From NCBI GenBank assembly GCA_036702975.1, contig DATNPX010000059.1, positions 124,001-188,000 of the forward strand: DNA of 64,000 bases, read 5' to 3'. The stretch is from DATNPX01 sp036702975. GTDB lineage: Bacteria > Cyanobacteriota > Vampirovibrionia > Obscuribacterales > Obscuribacteraceae. This document shows positions 57,288 to 64,000 of the stretch, piece by piece (position 1 is the first letter of the stretch; each line of letters begins with the position of its first letter). Under the pieces are notes generated by a model. That model was not told the origin of the DNA. It made no database searches and saw only the letters and a list, made by a program, of their open reading frames with translations. The translations under genes were made by a program, and so were the position numbers.

Positions 57288-58702
57288 TTTTCAATTGCTC
57301 GAGGTTTTATGGTGACAATGGCTGACATACCAGGGCGAAGCGGCGACTGCTCCGCATTGTCAAAGGCAATTTTCACCGGAATTCTTTGCACTATCTTTGT
57401 AAAATTGCCAGTGGCATTTTCTGGTGGCAGCAGAGAGAACTGCGCACCACTCGCAGGTGCAATCTGCTCGACGTAACCAGTTAAATGCTTCGCCGGTAAT
57501 GCATCGATCGATATCTCCACCGGATCGCCTTCCCTGACTGTTGCCAATTGCGTCTCACGATAATTTGCAACAATCCAGGGTTTAGCAGAGACTAGCGTCA
57601 TCACTTGTGTTCCAGCGCCTACAAGTTGTCCAGCCTTAGCTTTGATTTCACCGATCTGTCCATCAGCAGGGGCTCGCACGATGGTGTAATCGAGATCGGT
57701 CTGCGCTACTTGCAATGCAGCTTTTCGCGAACGCACTTCCGATTGCAATAACTTCTCTTCACTGTCCAGAAGCTCTCTCTCTTTGTTTCTCATGATCAAG
57801 TCATCGCGATGACTGTCAACATTGACTGAAGCCTTGTGCTGATCGGCGATTGCACTTGCATACTGCTCTTTGGCTTTGCGAACGCGCGTGCGCTGAGTCG
57901 ATAGATCTGCAGTGGCCCTTGCCAACGCTGCTTTTTGTGCCTCCAAATTCGCAGCAGCCCGTTGGTATTCATTTTCAACCTTCTCCACGACTTCGTTAGT
58001 TGTGCTTTCATTCTTTAGCAGCGCCTCTTGCCGTTGCCGTTCTAGATCAGATCTCGTCAAATCGGCAGAAGCAGCTTGAACAGCAGCTTGAGCTTGGGCA
58101 ACTGCAGCTTGGAGCGCTTCCGAACCTGAAGTCTCTGCATCAATAGCCAGTCGACCTTCAGCAACTTGATCTTTTGATTGAGACACCGACGAACGGCTCA
58201 TTTCAATTACTGAAGTTGCCTGCGAAATCTTTGCGTCTTGTAGCTCTCGGCGGGTTTTTATATCCGCAAGTTTCAACTCTGCTTGCGTGATTGCCTGTTG
58301 CGCTTCATCAACGCGAGCTTTGTATTCATCATTCTTAAGTTCGACCAGAATTTGGCCTGTTTTCACATGTTGGAAATCACTTACCAGTACGGCACGTACT
58401 ATTCCTGAGATCTTCGTACTCAGCGGGGCGACATCTGCACGAACATAGGCATCATCCGTCTTGACCGCTGTCTTGTTTTCAAAGAATGTCCAGTTCGCTG
58501 AAATGAGAACGAAAAGCAGGGCAGCAGCAGCAAAAATCGCTACCGGCGCCAGCGATGAAGGCCAGCTCCGCAACAGCGATGTTTTTGTATCACCCAGAGG
58601 CGGCGGTGACGCAGATGCAGCAGACATGGCGGCCGGGCCCGAGTCGGGAGATTTTTGAGGCATTGATTTTGGTGCGTCCTTTGGTGGTTCTTTCTCATTC
58701 AT
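57284..58702 (-). CDS. HlyD/EmrA-family membrane fusion protein
   Basis: A 472-residue periplasmic adaptor. After a Pro/Ser-rich cytoplasmic start comes one membrane helix (LAPVAIFAAAALLFVLISANW). Then a half lipoyl motif (VRAVLVSDFQHVKTGQILVEL), a very long coiled-coil hairpin (about 130-325), the second half (YTIVRAPADGQIGEIKAKAG), and beta-barrel/MP domains (PVEISIDALPAKHL). It links the inner membrane MFS pump to TolC. It starts four bases after the tolC-like stop. Confidence 0.9.
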   Translation of the reverse strand: MNEKEPPKDAPKSMPQKSPDSGPAAMSAASASPPPLGDTKTSLLRSWPSSLAPVAIFAAAALLFVLISANWTFFENKTAVKTDDAYVRADVAPLSTKISGIVRAVLVSDFQHVKTGQILVELKNDEYKARVDEAQQAITQAELKLADIKTRRELQDAKISQATSVIEMSRSSVSQSKDQVAEGRLAIDAETSGSEALQAAVAQAQAAVQAASADLTRSDLERQRQEALLKNESTTNEVVEKVENEYQRAAANLEAQKAALARATADLSTQRTRVRKAKEQYASAIADQHKASVNVDSHRDDLIMRNKERELLDSEEKLLQSEVRSRKAALQVAQTDLDYTIVRAPADGQIGEIKAKAGQLVGAGTQVMTLVSAKPWIVANYRETQLATVREGDPVEISIDALPAKHLTGYVEQIAPASGAQFSLLPPENATGNFTKIVQRIPVKIAFDNAEQSPLRPGMSAIVTIKPRAIEK

Positions 58703-58705
58703 AGC

Positions 58706-60148
58706 TTAATTGCCAATCGCCCTCTCAAAATCAGCCTCCGCTTCGTACAGGGCAAGCAGCGCCTGATCGTAATTCTTAGCCGCTTCAGCTAGTGCACTCT
58801 GAGCCTGCAGGACATCAGACAATTTAGCCGCAGTGAACTTGTACCGATTTACGGCTACTCGCATCTCCTCTCGCGCCGCAGTTCTGGCAAGCTCGGCACT
58901 CTCTATCTGTTGCCTCGATTCAGTGACTTTGTTTATTTGACTGTGTACATCAATTAAGACATCATCTCTGACATTTTCGGCCGACAAAGCTGCTGCTTTC
59001 TGCACCGTTCCCCTCGCTTTTGCTGCTACTAAGTGACGGCCCCAATCAAATCCGTCATAACTAACAAAGAACCCTGGAGCCAGGGCATTCTTCGCCACGA
59101 CCTGGTTGTTGAAGCCGGGTAGAGCCACATAGACAGCTCCGACACTAACGTTTGGAATATAGTGAGAGAACAAAACCTTTTTCTCCAGCGAAACTTGCTT
59201 GATGCGCGCGTTCACCTCGCGCAACTCAGGTCTTGCAGCTAAAGCAGCGTCCTCCGCCTTGTGCACATCCAATTCAAAAGCCGACGGCGGTGGAATTGTC
59301 TCTAGCCGAATGCTACTATCGAGCTCCCGCCCAAGTAGATGATTGAGCTTCTCTTGATCGATACTCAGTGCGTTTTTGGCCTTTGTCTCCTCCAAACGCA
59401 TTTTTGAAAGACGAGCGCGCACCTGCATTGCATCAACCTTGAGAGATTTTCCGGTCGCCACTTCGTTGTCCACTGTAGCCTGCAACTGCTGCAAGTAAGC
59501 GATGGAATCTTCAAGCTCTGACAGCAAACTCCTATCTAGTGCCAACTTGTAATACGCCGATTTGACCTTAAAGCGCATATCGTCCATTTCTCGACGTAAC
59601 TTCTGATAAGCAATCTCTGTCGCCAATTGCGCAACGTGCGCAGTCAATCCAATCCTGTATTGCTGCGTAATGGGCACTAAGGCAGTGGCAAATACGAATG
59701 CATCCAAGCCTCTGGGAATCAGCTGTGAATTAGAGACCTGGTCCGACAAATAACTGAGAACTTTTATGCCTGGCAGCCTTGTGCTCTCAACAGCAAGGCG
59801 GTCCCATTTAAAACGCGAACATTCAAGTCTCGCTTGTTCTAAGTCGCGGTTATGAGCTATAGCGACATCAACGGCACCGATCAGGGTCAAAACCTGACCA
59901 TTGCTACCACTCTTGATATCACGTTTGAGATATTGGTCTTCAATTCGAATAGTCGAGAATGGTGCTAGCTTCTGTGTGGAGTTTTCGATGGCAGATGGAG
60001 CAGCTCCTGTAGTTGATTCAGCGGCACAGGGCTCGATACCGAAAGCGGTGGCGCCGATTAAAAAAATCAACAATGCAGCCAGAGCGGCAACTCTCATGCT
60101 TATAGGACGAGGCGCTATCCCGATGCTATTCATGGGGAAATATAGCAT
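58706..60148 (-). CDS. TolC-family outer membrane efflux protein
   Basis: A 480-residue protein with a signal peptide (ALAALLIFLIGATAFGIEPCAA) and two outer-membrane-factor repeats. NRDLEQARLECSRF, the long helix with YYKLALDRSLLSEL, and the second-half VDVHKAEDAALAARPELREV, ending LLALYEAEADFERAIG, are typical of TolC. The ATG at 60148 has GGAAGA eight bases before it. A later ATG (60133) overlaps the regulator's stop but has no ribosome site. Either start overlaps the upstream gene, indicating coupling. Confidence 0.88.
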   Translation of the reverse strand: MLYFPMNSIGIAPRPISMRVAALAALLIFLIGATAFGIEPCAAESTTGAAPSAIENSTQKLAPFSTIRIEDQYLKRDIKSGSNGQVLTLIGAVDVAIAHNRDLEQARLECSRFKWDRLAVESTRLPGIKVLSYLSDQVSNSQLIPRGLDAFVFATALVPITQQYRIGLTAHVAQLATEIAYQKLRREMDDMRFKVKSAYYKLALDRSLLSELEDSIAYLQQLQATVDNEVATGKSLKVDAMQVRARLSKMRLEETKAKNALSIDQEKLNHLLGRELDSSIRLETIPPPSAFELDVHKAEDAALAARPELREVNARIKQVSLEKKVLFSHYIPNVSVGAVYVALPGFNNQVVAKNALAPGFFVSYDGFDWGRHLVAAKARGTVQKAAALSAENVRDDVLIDVHSQINKVTESRQQIESAELARTAAREEMRVAVNRYKFTAAKLSDVLQAQSALAEAAKNYDQALLALYEAEADFERAIGN

Positions 60149-61904
60149 TGGCAATTCTTCCAAATTCTTTCGTACCGCGTATCGCATCGTACCTTGGATC
60201 AACCTTGAGCCAAATTAGTCCAGATTCTTTGGTCTCATAGGCTTCTTCAAGACACTTGATGGCGCCTGTGAAATCGCCACGGCTTATGGAGATTAGGCTT
60301 AGCCGGCAAGAACTCAACTGCATCTCTTGCGGTAAGCGTTTAAGGTCTTCGAGAATAGCTGATGCCTCCGCTGCTTCGCCCGAAGCGAACAAGACCTCCG
60401 CTACCAAAGAGGCTGCGAACGGTTCGGCAGCGGTATCGCCCTTGCATGCGCGGGCTGTCGTTTTCGCCTCATCAAACCGTTTCAATTGAACGCGAGCCAG
60501 CGCATCGTACAGAAGTGATTCATCACTTAGCCCACCAAACATCTGCTGACTCTGCGAATATTCAATCACTTTGTCGTACTGACGGCTCAAGAAATAAAGA
60601 CGGGTGCTGGCAAGCTTTTGCCTGTTTGAAAACGGATCAATCTTCTGAGCAAGCTTTAAGTGTTGCTCCGCTTCGGCAAAACGCTCCAAGACGCACAAAA
60701 GAGTGGCATAGTCTCGATAAGTAGAGGGGTGGGGACCGAGACTAATGCCTTTCTGGAAAAACTGAATCGCTTTCTGCCACTCCCATTTAATGAGGTGCGT
60801 AAGCGCAGTCGAGTCGTAAGATTCAAACATTTCAGCATCGAGCGAATTGGCTGCTTCCATTGCTTTCGTCATCTCTTCAATTGCACGTTTAGCAGACAGT
60901 TCGCTACGCAAGATCATTTCAACAAGACATTGAACGACTCCGCAAAACGCTCGGGCTGATTTTGGGAATCGCACCACCAGCTCTCTAAACTTTGCCAGTG
61001 CGGCCGCACGACCAGCAGTAGTACCAAGATCCAATAGAGAGTAGCCGGTCAAAATGCCAGTGTAAGTTTCAAGGTCAACCTGATTTACAGTGCCTTTGAG
61101 TTGGCGCACGTGCGACAGTTGCGGGCTCACTCTACTCACCATAGCTGATGCGATTTGCTCTTGGATGGCAAATGCCGTCGGTTGCTCAGAGGCGACATCA
61201 AACCGCTGAGACCAGAGTTGGAAACCATCCGCATTAACAACACGCGATGAAACGCGAAGTCGATGTTCTTCTAATCGCACAGTGCCTTCAATGACGATTT
61301 GAATAGAAAGCTTTTCGGCGAGCGCCCTGACGTCAACCGCTTGGTTCAAAAATGGAGCAACCGCATTAGTAGCGGCAACACGACATCCTTCAGTGTTCAT
61401 GAGAGCGTGAATCAGTTCTTCGGTGATACCACGCGCGCACTCTACTCCCTCAGGACGACCGGATAGATCATCGAACGGCAAGACAGCGATAGCGACTCCT
61501 CGCTTTTCCGAATGAACGCTGGAATCGGCTCCAGCGGAACCATTTGCGCCGCTGTTTGCAGTAAATGATGCCGCGTAGCCTCCTTGCTCGATAGAGATTA
61601 CGAGAAGATCATTTTTTCCCTCAGCACCGTAATACTCCTTCAATTTTTTTCGCAGGCGAGTGGCTTCCGTGCGAACGATCGAATCTTGATTTGGTGAGTA
61701 AGAAGGCTGGCGGTCATAGACAGCTACGCCGATGCGATGTTCTTTCAACTCACTGAAGGATTCTTCCAGAGTATTTTCGACGGCATATCGCAAAAACCGT
61801 GCCAGTTGATTCGCTCGCGAAAATGTCGGGCTTGCCAATATCCGTTTCAAAGAAGCGCGAATATTCTCATGGGTAATAAGTTTATCTGAGGAATCCTTGG
61901 ACAC
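60126..61904 (-). CDS. TPR regulator-like protein with FlgO/TolB-type domain
   Basis: A 592-residue soluble protein. Residues 10-105 match the conserved N-terminal domain RFLRYAVENTLEESFSELKE...IGVAVYDR...IVRTEATRLRKKLKEYYG, found in many Acidobacteria-like and planctomycete proteins and thought to be a winged-helix-like sensor. Residues 135-260 (VAIAVLPFDDLSGRPE, ITEELIHAL) resemble FlgO/TolB-N adenylate-cyclase-associated domains. Residues 270-590 contain TPR helices (AEQHLKLAQKIDPFSNRQKL). The start is GTG at 61904. It is the first gene of the efflux operon, overlapping tolC, so it is probably the regulator. Confidence 0.8.
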   Translation of the reverse strand: MSKDSSDKLITHENIRASLKRILASPTFSRANQLARFLRYAVENTLEESFSELKEHRIGVAVYDRQPSYSPNQDSIVRTEATRLRKKLKEYYGAEGKNDLLVISIEQGGYAASFTANSGANGSAGADSSVHSEKRGVAIAVLPFDDLSGRPEGVECARGITEELIHALMNTEGCRVAATNAVAPFLNQAVDVRALAEKLSIQIVIEGTVRLEEHRLRVSSRVVNADGFQLWSQRFDVASEQPTAFAIQEQIASAMVSRVSPQLSHVRQLKGTVNQVDLETYTGILTGYSLLDLGTTAGRAAALAKFRELVVRFPKSARAFCGVVQCLVEMILRSELSAKRAIEEMTKAMEAANSLDAEMFESYDSTALTHLIKWEWQKAIQFFQKGISLGPHPSTYRDYATLLCVLERFAEAEQHLKLAQKIDPFSNRQKLASTRLYFLSRQYDKVIEYSQSQQMFGGLSDESLLYDALARVQLKRFDEAKTTARACKGDTAAEPFAASLVAEVLFASGEAAEASAILEDLKRLPQEMQLSSCRLSLISISRGDFTGAIKCLEEAYETKESGLIWLKVDPRYDAIRGTKEFGRIANAIFPHE

Positions 61905-62527
61905 AGCGTGTGGACCTTAATCACTTTTCGACGCGGCTATAACGTCATTCGAATGAAGCCAGAACGAGGGGAAACGACCTGAAGCACAGCAGGTCGAAGG
62001 ACAACGTCTACTTTAACACTATGTGGCACTGGTGCGGTTATTTCGGTCACACGGCAGTGCGAACTTGAGTTGGCATCAACCAGGAGAGGAGCTGTTGTTA
62101 GTGGCATCCGGTAACTGCTTGTACACCAACATTTAAGCTGCTAAGCGCTCGTCCCAGAGGGAGAAAACGCAGAAAACGTAACAGATAGCTAACGGTTACG
62201 TACACGCAGGGCTCGTTTACAAAATAGCAAATCCAGGCTCTCCGAACGGAATCAAAAAAATGCACTGGCTTTTAGCGTCAGCTTCCACTGCACAGAAACA
62301 ACTGCATTACTGCGGCCAATGAATCAATCAGAAAATGTTGAAAACAAACTTGCAGAAACTTCCGGTCTATCCAGGTTAGACACCGCATATAATGCCACTG
62401 AGAAATAGTGTCGAGCGGCATCACCACTTTAAGAATGTCGTAATTATGTAGTCATGCTATTGTCACAGGCTGCCTCTACTCTGAATGCACCGAAGGGTAC
62501 TAGGAAGATAAGAAAAAGGAGGCCATT
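61905..62527. other. Divergent intergenic region, 623 bp
   Basis: It lies between the efflux operon and the hydrolase-thioredoxin gene. It contains an inverted repeat with 7-bp arms, ACGTAAC (62176-62182) and GTTACGT (62195-62201), about 275 bp before the efflux operon start; a regulator site is possible. Otherwise no gene or strong hairpin is seen. Confidence 0.5.
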
Positions 62528-63895
62528 ATGCCATCAAAAACAAATCCGCCACTTCCACTCCGCATTCTTAGACTAATAGCTTTTGCTGCAATCTGTTGTC
62601 TGCTTGGTCTTGGTGTTCTCGTTGGCATGTGCGCGCCGCTAATCAATCCATCTTTCTTGGACAATTTCCTATTCCGGCAAGCGTTTTCAGAAAAGGAGCA
62701 AAGGTCAGCTCTTCTGATTTCGTCAGAGAGCGAGAAAAAATATCTGACAACAGTATTCGCTGGTTTGGAACAACCCTTGGTAGATGCAGATTTTGCTCGA
62801 CTCACGGCGACAAAACCAGAAGATGTTTATTTCAAGGCCTCCGATGGGCTGAAGTTACACGGTTGGTTCTTTAAGACACCCGGTGCCACTGACACGGTCC
62901 TCTTCAATTGGAGCGGTCTGTGTGACACTAGACTTCCGGTCTTGCTTGGTTACGTCAAGATGCTTCAGGATTCAAAACACTCAGTGTTGCTATATGACTA
63001 CAGAGGTTTTGGAAAGAGCGAAGGCAAACCTAGTCTTCCAAGCACCATATCTGATGGCGAAGCGGCTTACACATACTTGACAGACGGTCGTCACTTAAAG
63101 CCTGAAGATATAATCCTGATGGGACGAACCGTAGGCGCGCATGTCGCATGTGAACTTAGCTCCAAGCACAAATGCAAAGCTATGATTTTGGAAGAACCAT
63201 GGACAAATGTCAAAGATTTCGTTGATGCGCATCCGATGGCGATTGGCTCCAGACTGGTACCCAGTTGGCTCTACCCGGGCGATGCTTATGACAACACAAA
63301 ATTTCTCAAAGGAGAACACCCACCTCTATTGATCGTTGGCTATTCATCCCATCAAGCTGGTCCACTCACTCTCTATGAGCAGACACCCATGCCGAAAAAC
63401 TACCTGCAACTGATGGAACTTACCGGCTTCATTTTCCCAAATCTGCCTGAACAATCGCAGCGCTATACAGAAAGATTGAGTGCACTTACAGGAAAGGCGA
63501 TAAAGGCCAAAATGACTCCAGCGCCATCAAGTGGTGCGAACGGATCAAAACACTTTGAATGGCAGCGCGATCTAACTGCTGCGCTCGCACAGGCAAAGTC
63601 CGAAAACAAATCTGTTTTGGTGGATGTTTACACAGACTGGTGCGGACCATGCAGATTGTTAGATCAGCGTACCTACAGCGATCCGCGAGTGCAGAGCCTT
63701 CTCGCCAACAGCTTCATTACAGTAAAGGCTAATGCAGAGGATTCCGGCAAAGGACAGGACATCGCGCAACGCTACGAAGTGCATGCATATCCAACGATTA
63801 TTCTTGTGGACAACAAAGGCAAGGTGTTCGGAAGATTTATGGGCTTCATGTTCCCGGACGATTTCCTGCGAGTAATGCGCGCGTTCTCACTCTAA
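62528..63895 (+). CDS. Membrane-anchored alpha/beta hydrolase-thioredoxin fusion
   Basis: A 455-residue protein. An N-terminal membrane helix (LIAFAAICCLLGLGVLVGM) is followed by an alpha/beta hydrolase fold (about 100-290: VLLYDYRGFGKSEG, IILMGRTVGAHVACEL) and a C-terminal thioredoxin fold with an intact CGPC active site (DVYTDWCGPCRLLDQ, then VHAYPTIILVDNKG). The usual nucleophile elbow G-x-S-x-G is GRTVG, with Thr in place of Ser, so esterase activity is doubtful. The thioredoxin part should reduce or isomerise disulfides in the periplasm. AAAGGAGG precedes the ATG. Confidence 0.85.
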   Translation: MPSKTNPPLPLRILRLIAFAAICCLLGLGVLVGMCAPLINPSFLDNFLFRQAFSEKEQRSALLISSESEKKYLTTVFAGLEQPLVDADFARLTATKPEDVYFKASDGLKLHGWFFKTPGATDTVLFNWSGLCDTRLPVLLGYVKMLQDSKHSVLLYDYRGFGKSEGKPSLPSTISDGEAAYTYLTDGRHLKPEDIILMGRTVGAHVACELSSKHKCKAMILEEPWTNVKDFVDAHPMAIGSRLVPSWLYPGDAYDNTKFLKGEHPPLLIVGYSSHQAGPLTLYEQTPMPKNYLQLMELTGFIFPNLPEQSQRYTERLSALTGKAIKAKMTPAPSSGANGSKHFEWQRDLTAALAQAKSENKSVLVDVYTDWCGPCRLLDQRTYSDPRVQSLLANSFITVKANAEDSGKGQDIAQRYEVHAYPTIILVDNKGKVFGRFMGFMFPDDFLRVMRAFSL

Positions 63896-63976
63896 TCCAG
63901 GGCAAGCAAGAATGGCGAATTAGTCGTTTGACACATCAGCTCAACTCAACTCAAAAAATCCTGAGCACTACAGAGG

Positions 63977-64000
63977 TGCATCATCTATTCTGATGATGCA
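63977..64000. terminator. Hairpin at the window edge
   Basis: TGCATCATC (63977-63985) and GATGATGCA (63992-64000) pair perfectly around six bases, about 80 bp after the fusion gene. Whether a T-tract follows is outside the window, so terminator status is unproven. Confidence 0.35.

Overview
The window looks like a chromosomal segment of a diderm, peptidoglycan-containing bacterium. It carries a TolC-type efflux operon, murQ, a lysozyme-like protein, class I fumarase and hrpB. Many TPR and secreted proteins, a GluR0-like channel, a conflict-type protease island, and genes mostly in short operons with clear Shine-Dalgarno (SD) sites resemble the non-photosynthetic sister group of Cyanobacteria (Vampirovibrionia, e.g. 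Obscuribacterales). That placement is inference from gene content only. No rRNA, tRNA, CRISPR array, insertion sequence or prophage module was recognised.

1-5 kb: a truncated Fic gene with a large inverted-repeat operator, a TolB-like propeller protein, a secreted cupin, an Arr-type rifamycin ADP-ribosyltransferase and a secreted 11-residue-repeat protein. 5-16 kb: a DUF4239 membrane protein, then glycan-active and sensory genes. These are a GH85 endo-beta-N-acetylglucosaminidase, a secreted TPR/zincin, an ionotropic glutamate receptor-like channel, an Asp-box propeller, a pseudo-receiver protein, a DUF2059 protein and a lysozyme-like protein. The GH85 and Asp-box genes share an unusual upstream element.

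16-24.5 kb is the most distinctive region. It holds a caspase-like peptidase fused to a membrane domain and, divergently, a four-gene run: a zincin with a huge Gln-rich tail, a lipoprotein, a small helical protein, and an EACC1/EAD-like trypsin. A convergent alpha/beta hydrolase closes it. Three unrelated peptidase folds in one block suggest an undescribed conflict or cell-death system. Next, at 24.6-26.8 kb, is a compact three-gene unit: TusA-like, DsrE-like, and a TusA-like domain fused to a MetE-type zinc methyltransferase. It is probably a sulfur-carrier/methyl-transfer pathway.

26.8-42 kb is mixed: an SGNH protein, a Dabb protein, a secreted subtilisin, a DUF1906 glycosidase-like protein, a PEP-utilising enzyme of rifampicin-phosphotransferase architecture, DinB, a nucleotidyltransferase, a metallophosphoesterase, DUF4256 and a large SF1 helicase. 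42-51 kb holds fumarase, TPR proteins, a quinone-oxidoreductase-like enzyme, hrpB, two probable frameshifted genes and a secreted 2H phosphoesterase. 51-62 kb holds two clear regulatory units. One is msrB-msrA-ECF sigma-anti-sigma with a candidate ECF promoter, probably an envelope oxidative-repair regulon. The other is a TPR regulator-tolC-hlyD-MFS drug efflux operon. murQ lies between them. The window ends with a membrane-anchored alpha/beta hydrolase-thioredoxin fusion.
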